From positions 1 to 36,860 of the forward strand of contig NZ_JAGPBB010000038.1 of assembly GCF_018063565.1 (NCBI RefSeq): DNA of 36,860 nt, given 5' to 3'. The DNA comes from Rhodoferax sp. (GTDB taxonomy: Bacteria; Pseudomonadota; Gammaproteobacteria; Burkholderiales; Burkholderiaceae_C). A program made the translations under genes and the position numbers. The notes below the pieces were generated by a model. The model ran no database searches. It saw nothing but the letters and a program-made list of their open reading frames with translations, and was not told where the DNA came from. This document shows, in pieces, positions 7,360-14,638 of the stretch (positions are counted from its first letter, which is position 1; each line of letters opens with the position of its first letter).

Positions 7360-7939
7360 TCTCCTGATTCAGCAGACACTGGCCGCTCTGGTGCCGCCTG
7401 GCTCACGCGTGCTTGACTTGGGTTGCGGCGATGGGGCCATGCTTGCTTATTTGCAGCAGACCCGCCAATGCAGCGGTTACGGAATCGAGATTGACGATGC
7501 CAATGTGCTGGCCTGTGTCAAGCGCGGCGTCAACGTGATTCAGCTCAATCTGGATGAAGGTTTGTCGATGTTTGAGGATGCCTCGTTTGACGTGGTGTTG
7601 CAGATCGACACTTTGCAGCACCTGCGCAACGCCGAGGTCATGCTGCGTGAGACCGTGCGCGTTGGGCGCCTGGGTATTGTGGCCTTTCCCAACTTTGCCC
7701 ACTGGCCCAATCGCCTGAGCGTGCTCAACGGCCGGATGCCGGTGACGCGCCGCCTACCTTATCAATGGTATGACACCCCCAACATCCGGGTCGGCACCCA
7801 TGCCGATCTGGGAATCCTGGCCGCTGCCAGTGGACTGAAGGTGCTGGACAGTTTTGGCATTCAGGACGGCGAGACGGTGCGTCTGTTGCCCAACTTGCTG
7901 GCGGGTACCTCGGTCTATAAGTTGTCGCGCTCATGCTGA
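7352..7939 (+). CDS. metW: Methionine biosynthesis protein MetW
   Basis: A 195-aa class-I SAM-dependent methyltransferase-like protein with motif [13 protein letters not shown], motif II region [13 protein letters not shown] and the MetW-typical block [15 protein letters not shown] followed by [11 protein letters not shown]. MetW pairs with MetX in proteobacteria and is needed for full acyltransferase function in methionine synthesis. Its start overlaps the metX end by 8 nt, so the two are coupled and both sit under the SAM-II leader. Length is normal for the family. Confidence 0.95.
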   Translation: MSDLLIQQTLAALVPPGSRVLDLGCGDGAMLAYLQQTRQCSGYGIEIDDANVLACVKRGVNVIQLNLDEGLSMFEDASFDVVLQIDTLQHLRNAEVMLRETVRVGRLGIVAFPNFAHWPNRLSVLNGRMPVTRRLPYQWYDTPNIRVGTHADLGILAAASGLKVLDSFGIQDGETVRLLPNLLAGTSVYKLSRSC

Positions 7940-8013
7940 GTGTTCGCAGGGAGGGCCTACGGATTTGTCATTGCGCCCCAATCTACACTTTCCTTAAACA
8001 ACAATAAATTACC

Positions 8014-9135
8014 ATGCCGCATTCCACTTTCACCCTGTTTGATCCGGTTCGCATTGGTGACATGTCTCTCGCCAACCGCGTTGTGATGGCGCCGCTGACC
8101 CGCAACCGCGCGCCGGACGCCATCCCGACATCCCTGATGGCGCAGTACTACGCTCAACGCGCCAACGCCGGTCTGCTGATCACCGAGGCCACCGCCATCA
8201 GCCAACAAGGTCAAGGTTATGCCGATGTGCCGGGACTTTATGGCACCGAGCAGATTGATGGCTGGAAGCAAGTCACCAAAGCTGTACACGCAGTTGGCGG
8301 CAAGATCGTGGTGCAGCTCTGGCACGTGGGCCGCGTTTCCCATACCAGCTTGCAGCCCAATGGCGGCAAACCGGTTGCACCTTCGGCGATCACCGCAAAG
8401 ACCAAAACTGTGCTGATTCAGGACGGTGTCCCCAGTTTTGTTGACACTTCGGAGCCGCGCGCCTTGCAGGCTTATGAACTACCCGATATCGTGCACACCT
8501 ACCAGGCGGCGGCGCGCAACGCGGTGGAGACCGCGGGTTTTGACGGTGTTGAAATCCATGCCGCCAACGGATACTTGCTGGACCAGTTCCTGAAGAGTGG
8601 CTCGAATCAGCGTCGCGATGACTTTGGTGGCAGCATTGAAAACCGTGCCAGACTGCTGCTGGAGGTGGTGCGCGCCGTCACCGGTGCCATTGGCGGAGGT
8701 CGCACCGGCATCCGTTTGTCACCGGTCACGCCGGCCAACGATGCATTTGACCCTGATCCGCAACCACTTTTTGACTATGTGGTGCGCGAGTTGGCCGAGT
8801 TCAATCTGGCCTACATCCACATCATTGAGGGTGCCACCGGAGGTGCCCGCGAGCTGCCAGATCGGCCATTTGACTATGTGGGTCTACGCCGCGCCTACCG
8901 CGCTGCCGGAGGCAAAGGCGCCTGGATGGTCAACAATGGGCTGGACAAAGTGCTGGCCGAAGACGCGCTCAAGCAGGGCGCTGATCTGGTGGCTTTTGGC
9001 CGTCCCTTCATTGCCAACCCTGATTTGGTGGAGCGTTTGCGCCGCAACAAGCCTTGGAACGTGGGCGATCGCAATACCTATTACGGTGGTGGTGCCAAGG
9101 GATATACCGATTACCCCACCCTGGGCAAAGCCTGA
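8014..9135 (+). CDS. Old Yellow Enzyme, alkene/N-ethylmaleimide reductase
   Basis: A 373-aa FMN-dependent TIM-barrel oxidoreductase of the NemA/XenB type, using NAD(P)H to reduce activated C=C bonds, nitro esters or quinones in the cytoplasm. Marks: N-terminal LFDPVRIGDMSLANRVVMAPLTRNR; substrate-binding H182 and N185 with Y187 in EIHAANGYLLDQF; then LKSGSNQRRDDFGGS (193-207), the OYE signature; the FMN-phosphate region VAFGRPFIANPDLV. Full length for the family. No good Shine-Dalgarno before the ATG. A separate transcription unit, convergent with torR; a role in electrophile detoxification is likely but not shown by context. Confidence 0.92.
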   Translation: MPHSTFTLFDPVRIGDMSLANRVVMAPLTRNRAPDAIPTSLMAQYYAQRANAGLLITEATAISQQGQGYADVPGLYGTEQIDGWKQVTKAVHAVGGKIVVQLWHVGRVSHTSLQPNGGKPVAPSAITAKTKTVLIQDGVPSFVDTSEPRALQAYELPDIVHTYQAAARNAVETAGFDGVEIHAANGYLLDQFLKSGSNQRRDDFGGSIENRARLLLEVVRAVTGAIGGGRTGIRLSPVTPANDAFDPDPQPLFDYVVRELAEFNLAYIHIIEGATGGARELPDRPFDYVGLRRAYRAAGGKGAWMVNNGLDKVLAEDALKQGADLVAFGRPFIANPDLVERLRRNKPWNVGDRNTYYGGGAKGYTDYPTLGKA

Positions 9136-9152
9136 ATGAGATCGTCTTGCGG

Positions 9153-9851
9153 TCAAACCGCCAGCACATAGCCCACACCCTGCACCGTCACAATCAGGCG
9201 TGGGTCGTTGGGGGCAGGTTCCATCTTGCGCCGCAGTCGCCCGATCAGCACATCGATGGTGCGGTCGCTGGGCGCGCGGTCACGGCCGCTGACATGGTCA
9301 ATCAGGCTGTCACGGCTCAGCACGCGACCCGGGTTTTTGCTCAGGGTGGCCAGCAATTCAAACTCAAAGCGCGTCAGGCGCACATCGGCCCCGGCCGGTG
9401 ACGTCAAGGTGCGGCGCGGAATGTTCAGTGACCAGCCGCCAAAACGTTTGACCGGTTCGTCCTTTTGCACCAGGCGCGCCGACAGGGTGCGTCGCAGCAG
9501 ATTTTTCGTCCGGGCAAACAGTTCGCGGGTGTTGAAGGGCTTGACCACATAGTCATCGGCACCGAGCTCCAGCGCCACGATCCGGTCGATGTCTTCGCCC
9601 TTGCCGGTGACCATGATCACCCCGACCTCGGATTGACGACGAATCTCGCGCAGCAGCGAAAAACCGTCTTCGTCGGGCAGGTTGATGTCCAGCAGAATCA
9701 AATCCACATCACCCTTGGCGAAGAGATCGCGCATGGTTGCGCCATCGGGTGCGGTGCTGACCTTGTAACCCTCTTTGCAGATGTAGGCCGCCAGTGTCGT
9801 GCTGGCGACCGGATCGTCTTCAACGATCAGGATGTGGCTATTGGAAAGCAT
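9153..9851 (-). CDS. torR: TorR/DorR-type response regulator
   Basis: A 232-aa OmpR-family regulator. Receiver: acidic EDD at 11-13, phospho-acceptor D55 in LLDINLPDEDG, Thr in MVTGKGEDIDR, Lys in YVVKPFNTREL. Winged helix from about 135, with RLTRFEFELL and LIVTVQGVGYVL. It is divergent from torC and shares a 173-bp region holding GTTTAC/GTTCA repeats at about 11-bp phase. It is therefore named for its place in the TMAO/DMSO reductase locus. The cognate kinase is presumably the hybrid protein at 14639-17032. Convergent with the reductase gene, 17 nt apart. Confidence 0.88.
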   Translation of the reverse strand: MLSNSHILIVEDDPVASTTLAAYICKEGYKVSTAPDGATMRDLFAKGDVDLILLDINLPDEDGFSLLREIRRQSEVGVIMVTGKGEDIDRIVALELGADDYVVKPFNTRELFARTKNLLRRTLSARLVQKDEPVKRFGGWSLNIPRRTLTSPAGADVRLTRFEFELLATLSKNPGRVLSRDSLIDHVSGRDRAPSDRTIDVLIGRLRRKMEPAPNDPRLIVTVQGVGYVLAV

Positions 9852-9896
9852 GAAGTAATGCGCGAGGGTTGATGGTCAAGCGAGCATCATAGCCAC

Positions 9897-9960
9897 TTGT
9901 TTACCTCCTGTTTACAACTTGAGCCGTGACGTTCAACTCTGCCGCGAACCCCATTCACAT
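9897..9960. promoter_or_regulatory. TorR-box-like array before torC
   Basis: Four decamers resemble the E. coli TorR box CTGTTCATAT: TTGTTTACCT (9897), CTGTTTACAA (9908), ACGTTCAACT (9929) and CCATTCACAT (9951). Offsets of 11, 21 and 22 nt keep them on nearly the same helix face. The last sits where a -35 would be, 16 nt before a weak -10 (TGTATT, 9975-9980). Assignment to TorR is inferred from context. Confidence 0.6.
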
Positions 9961-9981
9961 CGCCTGCCTACGCTTGTATTT

Positions 9982-9991
9982 GTGACGTCAC
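9982..9991. repeat. Perfect 10-bp palindrome GTGACGTCAC before torC
   Basis: GTGACGTCAC is fully self-complementary and lies about at the predicted torC transcription start. The half-site spacing is wrong for a CRP or FNR site. It may be an extra operator, or chance. Confidence 0.3.
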
Positions 9992-10024
9992 TCGTTGCGT
10001 CGTTGTACCAAGCAGGAGATTTTG

Positions 10025-11206
10025 ATGATGAAAAACATAGGGTCCTGGCTGAAGTCGATCCGGCCCAGGTACGGACTGGCGCTTTTGCTGGTCGTTGGAG
10101 GCTTGGGCGGGGTTGTGTTTTGGGGCGGCTTTCATACGGTGCTGGAAATGACCAACACCGAGGCGTTCTGTATCTCCTGTCACCAGATGCGTGACACCGT
10201 CTATAAGGAGTACACCACCACTGTTCATTACAAGAATGCCTCCGGCGTGCGGGCGACTTGCCCAGACTGCCATGTGCCCAAACAGTGGGGACCCAAAGTC
10301 GTTCGAAAGTTGGCAGCCACAACCGAGCTGTATCACGCACTGGTTGGCACGATCGACACGCCCGAGAAGTTCGAAGCACAACGGCTGACCATGGCAAGGC
10401 GCGTGTGGGCTGACATGGAGTCCACTGATTCACGTGAATGCCGCAACTGTCATTCCAATGACGCATTTGACTTCCACAAAATGAAGAAGCCAGAAGATGC
10501 CGAACGGATGAGAAAAGGCATGGCGGCGGGGGAAACCTGCATTTCGTGCCACAAAGGCATCGCCCACAAAATGCCTGACCTGAGCCAAGGCTATCGCTCA
10601 ATGTTCAAGGACATCAGCAACGCTGCAACCGGCAGCAAACTCAGCAAGGGCGACGTGGTGAACTCCCTGCGCACCAGCCCACTGTTTGTGGAGGTCGCCA
10701 GTGCGGCACCCGGCGCACCAGGTGACGGCAAGTTGTTGGCCCTCTCTCAAGCCACCGTGATGGAACTCAATGGTGCATGGGCGCTACTGAAGCTGGAAGG
10801 TTGGCAACAACAAGGCGCCGAGCGGGTGATCTATGCGCTCAAAGGCCAACGCATCCTCAATGCTGCATTGGGTGAAAGCCTGATCACCAAGGTTCAAAGC
10901 GGCCAACCTGCTGAAGACCCCGACACCGGGCTGGTCTGGTCGCAGGTGTCGCTGCAAGCCTGGGTGGCCAAAGCGGATCTGAGTACCGACCAGGCCGGCT
11001 TGTCAGCCTACGGTGCCGAGCTGTACCGCAGCAGCTGTGGTACCTGCCACAACCTGCCACCAACCGATCATTCGCTGGCAAACCAGGTGATCGGGGGGCT
11101 CAATGCGATGAAGCGTTTTATCTCGATTGACGATGAGGAATACCGCTTCTTGCAGAAATACCTGCAATTCAACGCCAAAGATACCGGGGGGAAACACCAT
11201 GGCTGA
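10025..11206 (+). CDS. torC: Pentaheme c-type cytochrome TorC/DorC
   Basis: A 393-aa NapC/NirT-family quinol dehydrogenase that takes electrons from the quinol pool and passes them to periplasmic TorA. An N-terminal anchor helix (about 17-38) holds it to the inner membrane. Four CxxCH motifs lie in the NapC-like part: CISCH 49-53, CPDCH 79-83, CRNCH 139-143, CISCH 172-176. A fifth, CGTCH 338-342, lies in the C-terminal domain that distinguishes TorC from plain NapC. AGGAG at 10014-10018 sits 6 nt before ATG 10025 and fixes the start; the next codon is also ATG. First gene of torCDA, under the TorR-like array. Overlaps torD by 8 nt. Confidence 0.95.
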   Translation: MMKNIGSWLKSIRPRYGLALLLVVGGLGGVVFWGGFHTVLEMTNTEAFCISCHQMRDTVYKEYTTTVHYKNASGVRATCPDCHVPKQWGPKVVRKLAATTELYHALVGTIDTPEKFEAQRLTMARRVWADMESTDSRECRNCHSNDAFDFHKMKKPEDAERMRKGMAAGETCISCHKGIAHKMPDLSQGYRSMFKDISNAATGSKLSKGDVVNSLRTSPLFVEVASAAPGAPGDGKLLALSQATVMELNGAWALLKLEGWQQQGAERVIYALKGQRILNAALGESLITKVQSGQPAEDPDTGLVWSQVSLQAWVAKADLSTDQAGLSAYGAELYRSSCGTCHNLPPTDHSLANQVIGGLNAMKRFISIDDEEYRFLQKYLQFNAKDTGGKHHG

Positions 11207-11873
11207 TTGTTCTTTGAGTCAGATCTCAGTCAATCGGGCGGCCCTGTACCACTGGTTTTCCATGGCTTTTTTTGCACCACCCACCGTCAGCGACATTGTG
11301 GACATGTGTGACGGGAAAGCGCAGCATTTGTTGCAGGCTCTTGCGGCAACTCAAGACACGGGCTCGGGTGTTGCGGCCATGTTCGAGGTGCTGACAACCG
11401 ACACACCTGCAATGGTGGCGTCCACTCTGGGTACAGCCTATGGCCGACTGTTTTTGGGTGTCGGTGCGTACGAAGTTGCGCCACCGTACCGTTCTGTTTA
11501 CAGCAGCGCCGGTGGCTTGTTATGCCAGCAGGCCACCGCGGAAATGGAGCGTGTGCTGCGCCAGCATCGACTAAGGTTGCAGGATAAGGTGAAAGAGCCC
11601 TCAGATCACCTGTCGATCCAGCTTGAGGTCATGGCCCAGTTGGCACTGCGGTTTGCTGAGGTGGCTGAAGACCCAGCCAGCAACCTGATCCATCTACAAC
11701 AGGAACAGGCGGACTTTCTCGCTGGACAACTTTTGTGCTGGTTGCCGGCCTTCGCGCAACGCGTCATTGAAGTCGATGACCAGGGCTTTTACGCCGGTCT
11801 TGCCAGTGTGCTGTTGCGGGTGCTGGAGCAGGACTTGGCCTACCTGGACGGAACCCTGCAAGAGATGGCGTGA
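11199..11873 (+). CDS. torD: TorD, cytoplasmic chaperone for TorA
   Basis: A 224-aa all-helical protein of the TorD/DmsD/NarJ family. It binds the signal peptide and core of apo-TorA, aids bis-MGD insertion and holds back Tat export until folding is done. The family motif EPSDHL (133-138, general form E-P-x-D-H) is intact and followed by SIQLEVMAQL. AAPPYRSVYSS-like sequence (APPYRSVYSS, 94-103) is also typical. The start at 11199 has a purine-rich GGGGGGAA upstream and overlaps the torC stop by 8 nt. Position between torC and torA follows dorCDA of Rhodobacter, not torCAD of E. coli. Confidence 0.93.
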   Translation: MADCSLSQISVNRAALYHWFSMAFFAPPTVSDIVDMCDGKAQHLLQALAATQDTGSGVAAMFEVLTTDTPAMVASTLGTAYGRLFLGVGAYEVAPPYRSVYSSAGGLLCQQATAEMERVLRQHRLRLQDKVKEPSDHLSIQLEVMAQLALRFAEVAEDPASNLIHLQQEQADFLAGQLLCWLPAFAQRVIEVDDQGFYAGLASVLLRVLEQDLAYLDGTLQEMA

Positions 11874-11877
11874 GGTC

Positions 11878-11942
11878 ACGTTCACAACTTGTTCACAAGT
11901 TGTTGGTGTGTTGCTTACCAGCTTCGGCAATGCTGTTCACTT
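11878..11942. promoter_or_regulatory. Second TorR-box-like array, directly before torA
   Basis: GTTCAC occurs at 11880, 11891 and 11935, offsets of 11 and 44 nt, that is exactly 1 and 4 helical turns. The decamers are ACGTTCACAA, TTGTTCACAA and CTGTTCACTT, the last close to the E. coli TorR box CTGTTCATAT. A weak -10 (TAGACT, 11951-11956) follows. This suggests torA has its own regulated promoter inside the torCDA cluster. Confidence 0.6.
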
Positions 11943-11957
11943 GACGCTCCTAGACTG

Positions 11958-11987
11958 ATCACAACAGGCCGCCGCCCCTGTTGTGAT
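11958..11987 (+). terminator. 11-bp perfect hairpin between torD and torA
   Basis: ATCACAACAGG (11958-11968) and CCTGTTGTGAT (11977-11987) pair fully around an 8-nt loop, with only three T residues at the 3' side. It could be a weak terminator after torCD, a stabilising processing hairpin before torA, or an operator. The short T-tract favours something other than a full stop. Confidence 0.45.
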
Positions 11988-12041
11988 TTGAGTTCCCTGC
12001 TGGCGGTGACCAAGATTGATCCACTTGAAAAAGGAAACAAA

Positions 12042-14519
12042 ATGTCCGAATCATCCACCCCCAGAGTCCCCGCGCGCTTCTCTCGTCGCACTTTCCTGGA
12101 GGCCACTGGCGCCGCCGGTGCGATGGGTATGACGGGTGCATCGCTGTTGTCTTTTGGCGCTGCTGCCGCAGTCCCGCAGTCTGGCACGGTGCTGACCGGG
12201 TCGCATTGGGGGGCATTTCGTGCCAAGGTTGAAGGTGGGCGCATCGTTAGCTATACCCCCTGGGAGAAAGACCTGTTCCCCAGCGCCCAGCTCAAAGGTG
12301 TGGTCGATTCGGTGTACTCGGCCAGCCGCATCAAATACCCGATGGTGCGGCGCGCCTACCTTGAAAAAGGCCCAGGTGCCGATCCAGGCAGCCGTGGCAG
12401 TGGCGATTTTGTGCGTGTCACCTGGGATCAGGCACTCGATCTGGTCACCAAGGAACTCGGTCGCATCGAGAAAACCTATGGGCCAGCGGCCACCTTCGCC
12501 GGCTCTTATGGCTGGAAGAGCCCGGGCAAGTTGCACAACTGCCAGAACCTGTTGCGCCGCATGATGAACCTCAAGGGCGGTTTTGTGAACAGCTCGGGCG
12601 ACTTTTCCACGGGCGCATCCCAAGTGGTGATGCCACATGTGGTCGGCACGCTGGAGGTGTACGAACAACAAACCGTTTGGCCGGTGGTGGTGGAAAGTTC
12701 TGAGCTGGTGGTGTTCTGGGGTGCCAACCCGATGCTGACCAACCAGATCGCCTGGAGCATTGCCGACCACGACGGCTATGCCGGCCTCAAAGCTCTCAAG
12801 GCTGCTGGCAAGAAGGTGATTTGCATTGACCCAGAAAAAACCGAAACCTGTACCTACCTCAACGCAGAATGGCTGGCACCCAAACCACAGACCGATGTGG
12901 CCTTGATGCTGGGAATCGCCCACACCCTGGTGGCTGAAAAGCTACACGACACCAAGTTCCTGTCCACCTATACCACCGGCTTTGACAAGTTTCTGCCTTA
13001 CCTGATGGGCGAAACTGACAAAACGCCCAAGACTGCTGAATGGGCAGCGGTCATTTGTGGCATTCCAGCGGCCACCATCAAGGATCTGGCCAAACGTTTT
13101 GCCAAAAACCGCACCATGCTGGCCAGTGGCTGGTCGATCCAACGCCAGCACCACGGCGAGCAGGCACACTGGATGCTGGTCACGTTGGCCTCGATGCTCG
13201 GACAGATCGGCTTGCCCGGTGGCGGTTTTGGTTTGAGCTACCACTATGCCAACGGCGGCTCACCCAGTGCCGATAGTCCGGTGATGCCTGGCATCACCGA
13301 CGGTGGCAAAGCTGTGGCGGGCGCAGCCTGGCTGACCTCGGCAGGTGCTGCCACCATTCCATGTGCGCGGGTGGTGGACATGCTGCTCAACCCAGGCAAA
13401 CCCTTTGACTTCAATGGCAAGAGCGCCAACTATCCGGATGTCAAGATGGCCTATTGGGTCGGCGGCAATCCGTTTGGCCATCAGCAGGACCGCAACCGCA
13501 TGGTCAAGGCGTTCCAGAAGTTGGAAACCTTCATCGTGCAGGACTTCCAGTGGACTGCCACCGCGCGCCACGCTGATATCGTGCTGCCGGCCACCACATC
13601 GTATGAACGCAACGACATTGAGCATGTGGGCGACTACTCGATGCGCGCCATTCTGGCTATGAAAAAAGTAATCGAGCCGATGTTTGAAGCTCGCAATGAC
13701 TATGACATTTTTGCGGCAATAGCCAAGCGGTTGGGCAAGGAGAAAGAGTTCACCGAAGGCAAGTCCGAAATGGACTGGATTCGCTCGTTCTACGAGGCCG
13801 CCCTCACTCAGGCCAAGGCCAAGAAGATCGACATGCCCGCTTTTGATGCATTCTGGAACGGTGCCGGCGTGGTTGAGTTTGCCATTCCCGCAGCATCCAA
13901 AACCTTTGTGCGCCATGGCAAGTTCCGCGAAGACCCGCTGCTTAACCCGTTGGGCACCCCCAGCGGCAAGATCGAGATCTACTCAAAGAACATCGAGAAG
14001 ATGGCTTACGACGACTGCCCCGCACACCCGACCTGGATGGAGCCGGTCGAGCGACTCGGTGGCCCCAAGACCAAGCACCCGCTGCACATTGCCACCAGCC
14101 ACTCCAAAGGCCGGCTGCATTCACAGTTGTGCGGCACCGTCATGCGTGACACTTATGCCATTGCCGGGCGCGAACCCTGCATGATCAACACAGAAGATGC
14201 CAAAGCACGTGGCATCAAAACAGGCGACGTGGTTCGGGTGTTCAACGACCGGGGCCAGATTCTGGCCGGTGCCAATGTGACCAATGCGATCCGTCCCGGC
14301 GTGGTGCGGGTCAGCGAAGGCGGCTGGTACGATCCGGCTGAGCCGGGCAAGCCGGGCAGCCTGGACCGCTATGGCGATGTCAATGTGCTGACGGTTGATA
14401 TGGGGACTTCCAAACTGGGGCAGGGTAATTGTGGGCACACGGCAGTGGGCAACGTTGAGAAATATGCCGGTGCGGCGCCAAAGACCAGCGTTTTTGTGGC
14501 ACCGAAGGGCGCTGCCTGA
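12042..14519 (+). CDS. torA: TMAO/DMSO reductase TorA (DorA-like), molybdoenzyme
   Basis: An 825-aa periplasmic bis-MGD molybdenum enzyme reducing TMAO and/or DMSO as terminal electron acceptor. Twin-arginine signal SRRTFLEATG at 14-23, cleaved after about AAA-V (43). The Mo ligand is S160 in SYGWKSPGKLHNC; NSSGDFSTGASQV and LEVYEQQTVWPVVVE follow. The wording is closer to Rhodobacter DorA than to E. coli TorA, as recalled, so either substrate is possible. The Pfam order molybdopterin domain then C-terminal MGD-binding domain (about 690-815) is complete. AAGGAAA before ATG 12042 decides the start; the longer in-frame reading from 11889 lacks support and runs through the hairpin. No iron-sulfur cysteine motif at the N terminus, as expected for this class. 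Confidence 0.95.
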   Translation: MSESSTPRVPARFSRRTFLEATGAAGAMGMTGASLLSFGAAAAVPQSGTVLTGSHWGAFRAKVEGGRIVSYTPWEKDLFPSAQLKGVVDSVYSASRIKYPMVRRAYLEKGPGADPGSRGSGDFVRVTWDQALDLVTKELGRIEKTYGPAATFAGSYGWKSPGKLHNCQNLLRRMMNLKGGFVNSSGDFSTGASQVVMPHVVGTLEVYEQQTVWPVVVESSELVVFWGANPMLTNQIAWSIADHDGYAGLKALKAAGKKVICIDPEKTETCTYLNAEWLAPKPQTDVALMLGIAHTLVAEKLHDTKFLSTYTTGFDKFLPYLMGETDKTPKTAEWAAVICGIPAATIKDLAKRFAKNRTMLASGWSIQRQHHGEQAHWMLVTLASMLGQIGLPGGGFGLSYHYANGGSPSADSPVMPGITDGGKAVAGAAWLTSAGAATIPCARVVDMLLNPGKPFDFNGKSANYPDVKMAYWVGGNPFGHQQDRNRMVKAFQKLETFIVQDFQWTATARHADIVLPATTSYERNDIEHVGDYSMRAILAMKKVIEPMFEARNDYDIFAAIAKRLGKEKEFTEGKSEMDWIRSFYEAALTQAKAKKIDMPAFDAFWNGAGVVEFAIPAASKTFVRHGKFREDPLLNPLGTPSGKIEIYSKNIEKMAYDDCPAHPTWMEPVERLGGPKTKHPLHIATSHSKGRLHSQLCGTVMRDTYAIAGREPCMINTEDAKARGIKTGDVVRVFNDRGQILAGANVTNAIRPGVVRVSEGGWYDPAEPGKPGSLDRYGDVNVLTVDMGTSKLGQGNCGHTAVGNVEKYAGAAPKTSVFVAPKGAA

Positions 14520-14638
14520 TATTGGTGTGCTTTTGCGGACCGGAGTTGCCTGGGGCAGGGCGACGACGGTCCGGCCAAGTTGTTTGTTTTCGTCGTGAGA
14601 ATGTCGCTGCCAGTTAATCAGATTTTCATGGGAACATC
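14520..14638 (+). other. torA-torS intergenic region with nested dyads
   Basis: GGACCG (14537-14542) pairs with CGGTCC (14567-14572) around an inner TGCC/GGCA stem. There is no T-tract. It may weaken transcription between torA and torS. No promoter is evident. The bases GGAA about 5 nt before the torS ATG could serve as a poor ribosome site. Confidence 0.35.

Noticed and set aside
9982-9991. CRP or FNR box before torC
   Set aside because: GTGACGTCAC lacks the TGTGA-N6-TCACA and TTGAT-N4-ATCAA spacing.
11889-12041. Upstream extension of torA from an ATG at 11889
   Set aside because: It would put the Tat signal 51 residues inside the protein and run through the TorR-like array and hairpin; ATG 12042 has a good ribosome site.
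12051-12923. 290-aa minus-strand frame inside torA
   Set aside because: Antisense to conserved TorA sequence, histidine-rich low-sense translation; the same holds for 13260-13916 and 14618-15331.
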